Shown here piece by piece: positions 54,085-64,000 of a stretch of 64,000 bases of DNA. The stretch lies in contig NC_030808.1 in assembly GCF_001704415.2 (NCBI RefSeq), positions 78,956,594 through 79,020,593 of the forward strand, written 5' to 3'. Source of the DNA: Capra hircus (lineage: Eukaryota; Chordata; Mammalia; Artiodactyla; Bovidae). The notes beneath the pieces were generated by a model that saw only the letters and a list, made by a program, of their open reading frames with translations, did no database searches and had not been told where the DNA came from. Position 1 is the first letter of the stretch. Each line of letters opens with the position of its first letter. Position numbers and translations under genes: made by a program.

Positions 54085-54130
54085 TGACATATAATATATG
54101 CTCCATAAATATTTGTTATATGAGTAAAAA

Positions 54131-54439
54131 CTGTAGAAAATAGACACATAGGTCACTAGCCAAATGAAACTGAAATACATTCTTATCAACTGCTTGGTAT
54201 CCCTGATATGCATCTTATCAACTGCTAGAGAAGGCAGCTTGAAGGGGAGGCGGCCATGGGGTCTCCAGCTCCATCTCTGCAGTTTCCAGGTGCACTGGCC
54301 ACCTGACTTGTTCACCCAGCCACAGAGAAAGAAGCCAGACAAGGGAGAGCTAGAGGGCCAGACCCACCCCTAGAAGGCACTTGCAGCAAGGAGGCAAGAG
54401 GTGAAGAGAGAACAGGCCAGAGATTAGCCATCTCCGCTT
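54131..54439. other. No gene or clear repeat
   Basis: A 69-codon plus frame at 54164-54373 has no recognisable domain. Confidence 0.45.
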
Positions 54440-54592
54440 GGGACCCACAGGCCCTGGAGCATGGGCTCAGTAGTTGTGGTGCAGAGGCTCAGTTGTCTCC
54501 TGACATGTGGAATCTTCCTGGACCACGGATCCAACCGGTGTCCCCTGCATTGGCAGGCAGATTCTTAATCACTGGACTACCAGGGAAGTAGC
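54440..54592 (-). mobile_element. CHR-type SINE
   Basis: GGGCTCAGTAGTTGTGGTGC, CTGGACCACGGATCCAACCG, CATTGGCAGGCAGATTCTTA and ACTGGACTACCAGGGAAGT are the complement of a CHR SINE. Confidence 0.88.
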
Positions 54593-54664
54593 GATTGACA
54601 TTTTCCAAATTCCCTTCACATGGAGCATTGGACCCTGTTTATGTGCTGCCCCATGTGCCCCAGA

Positions 54665-54850
54665 TGAAGGCATGGCATTTACTCATTTGACTGATTTTCA
54701 CAAAAAGTCATTCTATGGGGTAGGAATTATCACTGCCATTTTTCAGTTGAACAAACTAGAATTAAAATGAGCTCCTCGAGACCAGAGCTACACAGCAAGT
54801 GGCAAATTAGGACAGAGCCTACCTGTTTTGTCTGCACATGCTCTTGTACT
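54665..54850 (-). mobile_element. MIR SINE
   Basis: GGGGTAGGAATTATCACTGC, CATTTTTCAGTTGAACAAAC and AGAGCTACACAGCAAGTGGC are the minus-strand MIR. Confidence 0.78.
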
Positions 54851-55096
54851 TGAATGTAAGTTTCCATCGAGAGTTACAAGAACCAGTTAACTATTTCTTT
54901 TCCTGTAAAGATGGTGTTTAGGAGGAAGAGGTGGGGTAGTTATTACTCGAAAGTGGGTTATTAAAGAGTCTCCTGAGGGGAGGCGGATGAGCTGAGATGA
55001 GAGGCTCATAGACTCTGGCTAGCTTTCACTTTCCACACATTCAAGGTCAAATGTGTACCGTTAGGACTGATGAGAGTACAGAGAACAGTGTTACCA

Positions 55097-55545
55097 GGTG
55101 TATTAATTCCCCAGGGCTTCCTTAACAAATCACCACAATCTGGGTGACTTAAATCAGAAACGTATTCATTCACAGTCTGGAGGTCAGACGTCTTGAATCA
55201 AGGTATCGGCGGACCCTGATTCCTTTGGAACCTCTAGGGCAAACCTCTCCCCTGCTTCTCACGGCTCCTGGTGTTGTCAGGAGTCCTTCACTTGCTGGTT
55301 TCATCTCTCTCCACTCAGTCTTCATATGGCCTTTCTCCTGTGTGTCTGCATTATCTTCCTTCGCCTTTCTCTTATAAGGACATTAGGCCATCTTTTAAGG
55401 CATTTAGGGGTAATCTCGTCTCAGTATGCTTAATTTAATTACATTTCAAAAGTAGCATTCCATCTTATTCCAAAAGTTAACATTTTTAAATTCCAGGCAT
55501 CGGGACTTGGTATTTGTGTGGCCGTTATTCAACCTACTGCACTAT
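55097..55545 (-). mobile_element. MLT1-like (MaLR) LTR
   Basis: GTGTATTAATTCCCCAGGGC, CACCACAATCTGGGTGACTT, CAGTCTGGAGGTCAGACGTC, CTTATAAGGACATTAGGCCA and CCGTTATTCAACCTACTG match the complement of an MLT1 LTR from end to end. No internal retroviral sequence or second LTR is visible, so it looks solitary. Confidence 0.8.
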
Positions 55546-56289
55546 GTAAGAGGCCACTTAGCCTGGAGACACTGGTGTGTCCTTAAATGTGTTGAAAGAC
55601 AGTTCTGAGTGTTTCTTTACATGACACTATTTATCTTATCAGCTAGAGCAATGGAGGAGTAGTCTGGGCAACAAAGGTGGCCGAAGGCAATTTTCTGCCT
55701 GTTCAGCTGTGAGCTAGAAGGGGCACCAGAGGGGAATTTGTGCTGCCCCTCCCTCCCAGCCTTACTTACAGGAGATGGTCTCTCTGATAGTGACATTATT
55801 CCTCTATTGCTGGGATCATGGAGGACCCTGGACTGCTTTGCCTGTGTTTGAATTTTCAGTTGCCATCAATCACCCTGAGCCAATGTTTATATTTTGCAGG
55901 ACTATCTCATGGCAAATTGTGAAGGAAAAAAATCCTCCCAATCACAAATATTTACAGTACTTGACTTCATTGCACTTTGGCCAGTGATGTTGAAATGGGT
56001 CACGTGCTGCCCTGAGGGACCCTACAGACATGCATGTTGGGAAAATTTACCAGCCATACTGTATTCTTAGGCCACTGGTGGAGAGCACAGAGGGGCTGAA
56101 AGGAAAAGAACATAGTGTGCCTGACCAAGGGCCGGATGCCATGCAAAGAAAGTCTTCACAAATCCCAACTTCCTTCTTGTGTTTATTCTTAGGTAGCTTC
56201 CTCTTAACTTTCTTCAGAGGCTTCAGCTAATTTTATAATTATCTTTTTCTTCAAGTTCCCTACCTAGTTCTCAAGTCCTTGCTTCAGAA
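55546..56289. other. No gene or clear repeat
   Basis: Frames of 66-70 codons have no recognisable domain. Confidence 0.45.
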
Positions 56290-56519
56290 GTCAACATCAC
56301 TTCCAGTTTCTAGAAAATTGAGGCACCTCAATTCCTCCCACCCGCTTCCCCCCGACACTTGCAAACCTACCTTCAAATCCACCCTTTCCTCCTTCTCTCA
56401 GTCTTAGAGCCATTCAAAATTAGGTGCCCCACTAATATGGAGATTCAGCCTTTCTCATATCCTCCAGGTCTTTCTTCCGTTAGTTAGTACCCTCCTTTTA
56501 TAAACAGCTTTGCATGGGT

Positions 56520-56710
56520 ACTCATTTTGCTTCAGCTGTGTCTGATTCTCTGAGACCCTATGAGCCAAAGCCCACCAGGCTCCTCTGTCCATGAGATTCT
56601 CCAGGCAGTCCCACTGGAGTGGGTTGCCATGCCCTCCTCCAGGGAATCTTCCTGACCCAGGATTGAACCTGCATCTCCCGCATTGCAGGAGAGCCAGCCA
56701 GGAAGCCCAA
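56520..56710 (-). mobile_element. BOV-A2/Bov-tA SINE
   Basis: TTCAGCTGTGTCTGATTCTC through CATTGCAGGAGAGCCAGCCA and GGAAGCCC is an antisense, diverged copy with a shortened head. Confidence 0.88.
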
Positions 56711-57886
56711 TAACAACTTTACTAAGATATAATTCACATACATAAACTCCCCTTTTGAAGTATAAAATTCAGGGTCTTCTAGTTTCCTGATAGAGTTTTG
56801 TGTTAATCCCCACTATCTTATTTTAAAATATTTTCATTATTACATAAAGAAACCCTCCACCCACTAGCAGTCTATCTTCATTCCCATTGCCATTATTTCT
56901 GTTTCTCAACTTTATTCCATGGATCTCTATGTCTAGTTTACATTAGTGCTCAGTATCTCCATTACTGTAGCTTTGTAGTAGGTTTTGAAATTGAGACCTG
57001 TGAATTCTCCAACTTTGCTATTGTTCAAAATCATTTGGTTATTCCGAGTTTTTTTACATTTCCATATGATTATTAAGATCAATGGCCAATGTTTACCAAA
57101 AATAGAGCTGGAATTTTACACTCTTTCTATAGTTTGGGGAGTGTTGCCACTTCAAAATTCAATATTTGATCCATGAACATGGGATATTTTAAAATTTAAA
57201 TCTTCTTTAATTCCTTTTAAACGATGTGTCTTAGTTTTCACTGAAGAAACAAGTCTTATACTTCTTTTGAAAATTTATTCCTAAGGATTTTATTCTTTTA
57301 ATATTATTGTAAATGGAATTGTTTTCTTAATTTCACTCTTAGATTTTTCATTACTAGAGTATAAAACATAATTGATTTTTATATATTGAATTTATTTCCT
57401 GCAACTTTACTGAACTTGTTATTAGTTCTGGAAATATTTTTGCAGATTACTCAGGATTTTCTATATACAAGATTAAGTCATCTGTGGCTAGAGATAGTTT
57501 TACTTCTTCCTTTTCAGTCTGGGAGTGTATTGCTTCTCTTTCTTGCCAATTGTCATGGCTAAACCTCTAACGCAATACTGACTACAAGTGGTGAGGGGAT
57601 GTTCCTTATCACAGGGAGATAGCTTTCAGTCTTGGTCGGTAAATACAATGTTAGTGATGAGTTTTTACAGATGCCCTTTATCAGATTGAGAATGTTCCTT
57701 CTATTCGTAGCTCGTTGAGTGGTGTTTTTTTTTGTCTTTTTTTAAAATCAGGAAATGGTGTTGGATTTTGTTCAATACTTATCCTGTGTGTGTTGAAGTG
57801 ATAAATCTTTTTGTTCTTTATTCTGTTAATATGATGCATTGAGTTTCTTGTGTTAAACCAACTCATGGTGTATAATCCTTTTTATG
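56711..57886 (-). mobile_element. L1M-type LINE-1, 3' end and part of ORF2
   Basis: The 3' end (ACTAAGATATAATTCACATA, GAAACCCTCCACCCACTAGC) is followed directly by internal ORF2 sequence (ATTACTGTAGCTTTGTAGTA, TTTACTTCTTCCTTTTCAGT, GGTGTTGGATTTTGTTCAAT, GGTGTATAATCC), so an intervening segment is missing. The element is 5' truncated at the L2 boundary. Confidence 0.88.
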
Positions 57887-58654
57887 CCTTGCTCAGTTCT
57901 CTCTCTTGTATCTTCCATATTTTTTTTCCCACTGACTTCTTTTCTTTAGCTGTTAAACTTGCTCACATTTCTTTCATAATAACAGAGAACAAAACAAACT
58001 TACCTCATGGTCTCTATACCCTCAAACTGCTGCCTTCTCATTCTTCTTTCATTTTTATTCAAATTTTTGGAAAGGGTTATCCTCTTTCCGATTTAATATA
58101 GATTCATGACTAATCAGAATGGAAACTGCTTTCATTAAGATCAGGAAGGACTTTTAATTACCAAAGTCCTTATTTTACCAGACTTACATATCATTTTCCA
58201 GTGTCCTACTCCTTCCTCTGTGAAACTTTCATATCTCTGATTTTCTCTGCATCTTTTTTATTATGGCATCTTGCTCTTTGGGGCACTTTCCCTCCTGCTT
58301 ATAAAATAAAAACATTTTTTTTTTAATAATGACTTTTCTTAAGGTTCTGTTTTTAGTTCTCATCTCACTTCATACTTTTCTGCGAAAGCTTACAGATATT
58401 CATCACTTTCACTATCATTTGCATGGGAATGAGCACTGACTTGTTACCTTCTCTCAGATCCAGCCAGATATATTCAGACACTTCCTGGACATCACCACTT
58501 GAAAGTCCAACAGTATTGTCAAATATAACAGGTCAAAACAAAACTTTGAAACCTTATCCTGCCTAACCTGTTCTTCTTCCAGCCTGAGGCAAATCTCTGG
58601 AACCAGATGAGGTGACAGTTGCTTTAGTTTACCAAGGCAGATTGGCAGTCCTGT

Positions 58655-59185
58655 ATTTTCATGGGTGTTAGATGCTGGGTAGCAGAAGGAAAGAGTTCAG
58701 CATTTTACCTTGCCTTCAGACAGCTTTTAGTCTTAAGTAAGAGACAGGAACAGACCCAGCTGACTGTATTCCAAGGTAAGTGAAGAAGAGTTTGAGAGTA
58801 ACAGAAATGAATGACAATAGATCAAAGGAGAAAGTTTGATTCTGCCTGGGAAGGTAGCAGGTGGGAGTGGGGAGACATCCTAGACAGAGATGATGATGTC
58901 TGGACTGAGACAGGAAGGTGAGTGGGATTTAGATGTGGCAGGAGGGTAAAGAATTGGCTGAGCTGTCATGAGGGATAAAGCCAGACTGTTCAGGGAGGAG
59001 CATATGGTTTGATGTGTCCGGTGGAGACCTGAGAAAAGAAGCAGGTGTCCCAGCGAGGGCCAAAACTTGAAGCATCTTGAATGTCCCCATGGAGAACTTG
59101 AGATTTTTATTCTATGGACAGGAGAGACTCATTGAAGCTGTTAAGCTGAGTAGTGTCAGGGTCTGAGCCTTATTTTAGGAACAAT
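58655..59185 (-). mobile_element. L2 LINE 3' region
   Basis: CTTCAGACAGCTTTTAGTCT, GTCCGGTGGAGACCTGAGAA, CTTGAAGCATCTTGAATGTC, ATTTTTATTCTATGGACAGG and CATTGAAGCTGTTAAGCTGA follow the minus-strand L2 order. It faces the sense L2 that ends at 58620. Confidence 0.7.
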
Positions 59186-60194
59186 CAAAGGGTGCTGCAC
59201 ACCTAGAGTTCACACGCATTTAAAAAATTATTCCTGGGCACCTCAGAGTCAGTGACCTGGACAAGGTCCTGAGAGGGCACCTGTCCTTGTTATTGCTCTG
59301 GAAGACGTGGTTCTTATATTTAAAAATAAGAAGATAATGAAGCAGCATCAGCTTATGAAAGATTAGCTGTCTCTGCCCAGGGGTTCTTCCTGTCCACATG
59401 CGTCTGGCACTGTGTCCTGAAATGTCACAGAAATGTGTGTCACTGGGTCCTGAAGGCTGTAGAAAAATACACCTGAAACAAACAGGAACAAAAAAGACCC
59501 CAAGAAAAACCCACCAACAGCCACGCATGGCAGGTGTACAGACTCCTCCCTTCAACAGCCCTCCCCAGTCCTCCCATCCTGTATGGTTGCTGAGGTAGAC
59601 ACAGAACAGGAGCAAAGAGGGGACTTCCTCAGGGCATGGGACACAAAGCTCTTGTGCTTCATGGCCTGCTCCGGGGCGTCCTCTGCCCTAAAGACTCTCA
59701 GCTCTTCTCCAATAGGAAGACAGCTCTCCCGCCTCTGCTTTCACAAGACACTCTGGTATCTGTAAAGTTCTCATGGTATTTGTTCCCAGGCTACTTGAGA
59801 ATCCAAGGGCAGGACTGTGTGACCGATCCCCGTATTCTCCATGACATTCAGGCTTCTCAGAGCAGTGATCCGCAAATTTGCGCAGCCAGCGGGGATGTGA
59901 AGAACAATCTTTGAAGAGTGAGAAGGAAGTATTAGAACTTCATTTATGCTTAGTTCTAATCCAAAGATAAGCAAGAAATCAAGTTTTATTATTCTTTAAT
60001 ATGTAGACTGACAGGCATGTGTAATGTAAAATACAAATAAATAATATGTGAGGAGTGCTCAATTTTTTTATTGCTGAGATTAAAAAATGGGACCACACTG
60101 TAAGTACTGAATTAATGATTATTGCATGAAGTAACTCTATTTGACATTGAACAGGGAACATCAATGCCAAAGAAGAAGTTGGGTCATTAATCTG
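59186..60194. other. No gene or clear repeat
   Basis: A minus frame of 131 codons at 59220-59615 and plus frames of 66-92 codons have no recognisable domain. Confidence 0.4.
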
Positions 60195-60280
60195 ATCATT
60201 TATTCCTGCCAACAAACATATATGAATATAACATAGCTACTCTTCTGTCTCAGGCAATGTGCTAGGCTCTGTGGGTTGTG
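60195..60280 (-). mobile_element. L2 LINE 3'-terminal fragment
   Basis: TCATTTATTCCTGCCAACAA and CAGGCAATGTGCTAGGCTCT are the minus-strand L2 3' end. Confidence 0.6.
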
Positions 60281-60379
60281 TTGTTGTTCAAAGCTGAATA
60301 CAATATACACACAAGTACTTTGAAGAAGTTTTAACTCCACATAGTATAATAGAATGGGAGCGAGTTTGCAGGGAAGCAT

Positions 60380-60780
60380 ATGGGGAAATGGAAACCTTCA
60401 GTGGCTCCTCAAAGACCTTTGAAATGTTCATACATTGACTCAGCAAGTCCGCTTGTAAAAATTTATCTAAAATACCATTAAAGATTTGTAGCAAATACTT
60501 AGCTACAAGAATGGTCATCACAGCATCAGTTCTAAAACTGAAAAACCAGAGACAGCCCCAACTCCCAACATCATGGGATTGCTTATATAAGTGTTATGTC
60601 CATTCAGTGGAACACAGCCCAACCATTGAAATTGATATGTAGATACATATTTCATTACACTGAAAGCTATTTATAACATTTAAAAATCAAAATGGGTTAT
60701 ACAGTGTTATCTAATACAGAATGATTCTGTTAATATATATGCAGAAAAAGATTCAGGTGGAGTGTGCTAAGACATATTTT
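60380..60780 (+). mobile_element. L1ME-type 3' UTR, sense
   Basis: TTCATACATTGACTCAGCAA, CTACAAGAATGGTCATCACA, GCCCCAACTCCCAACATCAT and a CATTCAGTGGAACACAGCCC segment follow the old L1 end. It is diverged. Confidence 0.65.
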
Positions 60781-60781
60781 T

Positions 60782-60968
60782 TTAAAAAATATGTATTTAT
60801 TTATTGACTGCACCAGGCTTTTTTTTGTGGCATGTGGGATCTTTGATTTTCCTTGTGGCTCATGTAATCTTTAGTTGCTTGTGGGATCTATCTCCTTGAT
60901 CAGGGTTCTAACCTGGGCCCCCTGCATTGGGACCATTGAGTCTTAGCCACTGGACCACTAGGGAATAC
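60782..60968 (-). mobile_element. CHR-type SINE
   Basis: TATGTATTTATTTATTGACT, GTGGCATGTGGGATCTTTGA, CTGGGCCCCCTGCATTGGGA and ACTGGACCACTAGGGAATAC are the complement of a full-length CHR SINE. Confidence 0.9.
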
Positions 60969-60970
60969 CC

Positions 60971-61350
60971 TTGTTGTTCAGTGGCTAAGTTGTGTCCAGC
61001 TCTTTGCGACTACATGAACCGTAGATGCCAGACTTCCCTGTCCTTCACCATCTCTCAGAATTTGCTCAAACTCATGTCTGTTGAGTCGGTGATGCTATCC
61101 AACTATCTCATCCTCTGTTGCCCTCTTCTCTTCCTGCCTTCAATTTTTCCCAGCATCAGGGTCTTTTCCAGTGAGTCGGCTCTTTGCTTCAGGTGACCAA
61201 AGTATTGGAGCTATAGCTTCAGCATCAGTCCTTCCAAGGAATATTCAGGGTTGGTTTCCTTTAGGATTGACTGGTTTGATCTCCTTGTTGTCCAAGGGAC
61301 CCTCAAGAGTCTTCTCCAGCACCACGATTTGGAAACATAATTTCTTCAGT
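60971..61350 (-). mobile_element. BovB LINE 3' region, older copy
   Basis: CAGTGGCTAAGTTGTGTCCA, TTGAGTCGGTGATGCTATCC, AAAGTATTGGAGCTATAGCT and CAAGAGTCTTCTCCAGCACC are antisense BovB. It is more diverged than the copies at 21014 and 30101, lacks their (CAGTT)n tail, and keeps no long frame. Confidence 0.93.
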
Positions 61351-61354
61351 GCTT

Positions 61355-63265
61355 TAGGAAATCCCAAATACTTTAATTTTAGTTTTTAAATCAATATACT
61401 GTAAAGTACAGTTGTATGAGTTTCAATTATGTATGAATTTGTGTAACCACCGCAATAATCAGGACAGCCAAATCTATCACTTATAACAAACAAACAAACA
61501 AAACCCTTGTGCTGCCCTTTGGAATTCACTGCAAATCTCTGGTGACCACGAATGTGTTCTCTGTTGCTATAGTTTGGCCTTTTCCAGCATGTTGTATAAG
61601 TGGGGTCACACAGCACATAATTTAGAAATAGACTTCTTCTGCTCAGTGTAATGCCTTTGCGATATGGCACTGATAGTTCCTTTCTATTGTGAGCATTATT
61701 TCATCGTATGGCTGTAACACAGTTGCTCGTTCATCTGTTAAAAAACATTAATTTCTTAAAAATAATACTTTGGGGTACTATGTAAAGAGCTTCTGTGAAC
61801 ATTTGTGTGCATTTTTTACCTTCTAAAGACCTACCAAACTGTTTACAGATGATTTTACGTTTACACTTTCTCACCAGCAATGTATGAGGATACCAGTTGC
61901 TCTGCATTCTTGCCACCACTTGTAATTGCCAAGTGTTTTTTTTCTTTTATCTCTTTTAGTCATTCTAAGCTGCGCAGTGGTCTCTCATTATGGTTTTTAT
62001 TTTTAGTTTGTAATGGCTGATGATGTTGAACATCTCCTTATGTGTTTATTTGCCATTTGTAGATCCCCTGTGATAAAATGTCTATTCAAATCTCATGCCT
62101 ATTTGAAAACAGACTGCCTGTTTTCTTTGGATGGCATTTTGACAGTTTTTTATCTAGTTTTGATATGAGTCCTTTGTCAGATGTGTGATTTGCAACTATA
62201 TTCTCCAAACATTTCCTTGTCTTTTCATTTCCTTAGTATTATTTTTCATAGAGACAAAGTTTGTAATTTTTATGAAGTCTGATCAGTTTATCATTTTTTC
62301 TTTTATCTATTATGTTTTTGCGTTATAGCTAAGAAATTTTTGCCTAATCTTAGCTTATGAAGATTTTTTTCTGATTTCACTTCTAAAAGTCATAGTTTTA
62401 TGTTTTATCTTTGTATCTGAGATTCATTTTAAGTTAATTTTTTCTAGAATATGTGAGGATTAGATTGAAATGGTTCATATGTTTGCATATGGATCTTCAA
62501 TGATCCCAACATGATCTTGTTAGTAAGTTAGATTGCCTTTGCGTTTGTATAAAATATCAACTAGCTGTATTCATGTGAGTCTATTTACAAATGCTGTATT
62601 CTGTTCCAATGGTCTCTGTGACTCTTCTTTTTCCAAAACCACACTGTCTGATGACTTTACCATAGGTCTTGAAATCAAGATAGGGTGGGAAGAATTCTCT
62701 AATATTCTTCTTTTTTCAATTTTGTTTTGGTTATTCTAGTTCTTTTGCCTTTCTATATAAACTTTAGAATCAACTCCTTTGTATCTACAAAAAAAAAAAA
62801 AAAAAAGAAAACTTGCAACGATGTTGATTGGAATTTAATTCTAGACATCAGTTCTTAGAGAATCAGCATCTTAACTATAGTGAGTCTTCCAAGCCATGAA
62901 CATAGTATATATTCCTATTTGCACTATATAAACTTTAGAATCAACTCCTTTGCATCTACCAAAAAAAAAAAGAAAACTTGCAATGATGTTGATTGGAATT
63001 TAATTCTAGACATCAGTTCTTAGAGAATCAGCATCTTAACTATAGTGAGTCTTCCAAGCCATGAACATAGTATATATTCCTATTTGCACTATATAAACTT
63101 TAGAATCAACTCCTTTGTATCTACCAAAAAAAAACTTGCAATGATGTTGGTTGGAATTTAATTCTATATATCAGTTCATAGGGAATCAACATCTTAACTA
63201 TAGTGAGTCTTCCAAGCCATGAACATAGTATATATTCCTATTTGCACTTATTTACTTACTTTGAT
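61355..63265 (-). mobile_element. L1M-type LINE-1, 3' UTR and ORF2 end
   Basis: GTGTAACCACCGCAATAATC, CCCTTGTGCTGCCCTTTGGA, a CTCACCAGCAATGTATGAGG segment, TGATGATGTTGAACATCTCC, CTTTGTCAGATGTGTGATTT and TAGAATCAACTCCTTTGTAT run through the 3' UTR into ORF2 on the minus strand. Three tandem copies of one ORF2 segment occupy 62754-63247. Confidence 0.88.
62754..63247. repeat. Three-copy tandem repeat, 171/165/158 bp
   Basis: Units start at 62754, 62925 and 63090 with TATATAAACTTTAGAATCAA and end with CTATTTGCAC. Copies 1 and 2 are nearly identical; copy 3 has several substitutions (for example TATATATCAG for TAGACATCAG). Length differences come mainly from an internal A run of about 18, 11 and 9. 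Confidence 0.97.
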
Positions 63266-63950
63266 AGTGTCTTACTTTCAATAGTTATTGTTGTTTCTAA
63301 TTTTAAAATTAAAAGGGCTTTCAGTAGGCAATGAACAAGGCAGATCAGAAGAGTAGAACTGGAGATTAGAGATGTCCATCATCAAAAGCTGGGAGCAGAC
63401 TCAGATGCCAGTGGAGTGAGGGATTCTAGTAGTGAGATATAGCTTCTGGGGAGTATGGTGTGGAGTAGCTGTTGTTCAGAGTTAGGAAGTACCAGGGAGA
63501 GGTGGAGGTTCCAGCAGGAAGTCTGATATTGATGAGATCATGTCACATGCCAGTTCGGGGTCTGGGCATTTCAAAAGATTAGGAAGCCGGATCCTAGCTA
63601 TTGGGATTCAGGAGGGGAATATTCAGTCTCTTATTGTAGTGGAGAGGGTTAGCATGGGCCTAGGACAGTAGCAAGTATTACTAGATACTAAAGCGGGAGT
63701 GAACACAGGGGGCTATAGGAGAGGAACAAGGCAGTGCTCCAAATATGGACTTGACATCACTGTGGAAGGATTGGCCAGCCCACTAAATTCTGAGTTTCTT
63801 GGGGAACTAAACTAAGGCTCCTGAAATTATACTTGACCAAGTTCTAAATTGGTCCTAGACGTTGTGCAATGCTGAGCCTGAAGGTGGAATTCAAATAGGC
63901 CCATTTGTGACGAGAGGAGGAATGTCGGGGTAGAAAGCCAGGTGGAGCAG
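63266..63950. other. No gene or clear repeat
   Basis: There is no open frame above 60 codons. A purine-rich stretch at 63340-63500 could be decayed L2, but I cannot support it. Confidence 0.4.
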
Positions 63951-64000
63951 TCCTCATTTGTTCGCTTATTCACCCAGTATTTAATACATGAAAGGCATTC
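63951..64000 (-). mobile_element. L2 or related LINE 3' terminus, cut by window edge
   Basis: CTCATTTGTTCGCTTATTCA with CCCAGTATTTAATACATGAA resembles the start of the minus-strand L2 3' end. The rest lies beyond the window. Confidence 0.45.

Larger units (their letters stand above)
53355..54130 (+). mobile_element. L2 LINE 3' end, split by a BOV-A2 SINE
   Basis: CTCATGTTCTGCCCCTTCCC, CAGGGCTTTTGGACTGGCTG, GATGGCTCTTCCACAGAGAA, CATATAAACTCTGTAACTGC and CAGCACTTAGCACTGGGCCT precede the SINE (53820-54084). ATATGCTCCATAAATATTTG follows it, completing the L2 3' terminus. Confidence 0.85.
56290..58620 (+). mobile_element. Long L2 LINE ORF2-region remnant, split by SINE and L1
   Basis: Pieces at about 56290-56510 and 57887-58620 read in L2 ORF2 order. 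CACTGACTTCTTTTCTTTAG, GGAAACTGCTTTCATTAAGA, TGTCCTACTCCTTCCTCTGT, a GTTCTCATCTCACTTCATAC segment and CTTCCTGGACATCACCACTT match the coding part upstream of the L2 3' end. Most L2 relics are only 3' ends. Here a BOV-A2 and an antisense L1 separate the pieces. The left piece is the less certain one. Confidence 0.55.

Noticed and set aside
1..64000. CRISPR array, prophage, operon or biosynthetic cluster
   Set aside because: The window is mammalian DNA; direct repeats present are SINE tails, minisatellites and L1 duplications, with no spacer structure or bacterial gene signals.

Overview
The window is mammalian nuclear DNA from a ruminant (cattle, sheep, goat or a close relative). The evidence is its interspersed repeats: BovB (RTE-clade) LINE copies, many tRNA-Glu-derived Bov-tA/BOV-A2 SINEs, cetartiodactyl CHR-type SINEs and ruminant L1 3' ends, on a background of old mammalian L2, MIR, L1M, MLT1 and MER5 fragments. 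I cannot tell the species apart from sequence alone.

I found no protein-coding exon that I recognise and no intact RNA gene. Every open frame above about 130 codons is either a decayed LINE reverse-transcriptase remnant or has no recognisable domain and a length expected by chance in 64 kb. The window therefore reads as intergenic or deep-intronic sequence.

Layout: 1-12.7 kb is SINEs, L2 pieces and a candidate LTR among unassigned sequence. 12.7-15 kb is an antisense L1 carrying a BovB tail insertion. 15.4-21.8 kb has two BovB 3' ends in opposite orientation plus MIR/Bov-tA copies. 22-31.3 kb has nested SINEs, a 31-bp CpG-rich minisatellite, a cluster of CCAAT boxes and a BovB copy of about 1.1 kb. 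31.3-42.6 kb is MIR, L2, MER5A, BOV-A2 copies and a decayed tRNA-Met(CAT). 42.7-45.2 kb is the most GC-rich, least repeat-dense stretch, with a G-quadruplex motif and a perfect SRF CArG box, and is the best regulatory candidate. 45.5-51.3 kb is L1 and L2 fragments. 51.3-59.2 kb holds an L2 split by a SINE with a 64-bp alternating purine-pyrimidine tract, an MLT1-like LTR, and a long L2 ORF2 region split by a SINE and an L1. 59.2-64 kb has CHR, BovB and an antisense L1 containing a fresh three-copy tandem repeat.

Nothing here works together as a system; the content is a record of layered retrotransposition. Target-site duplications, read directly, support several insertions. I saw no CRISPR array, phage, operon, bacterial feature or new enzymatic system. 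Repeat family names come from remembered consensus sequences, and boundaries without a target-site duplication are good to roughly 20-50 bases.
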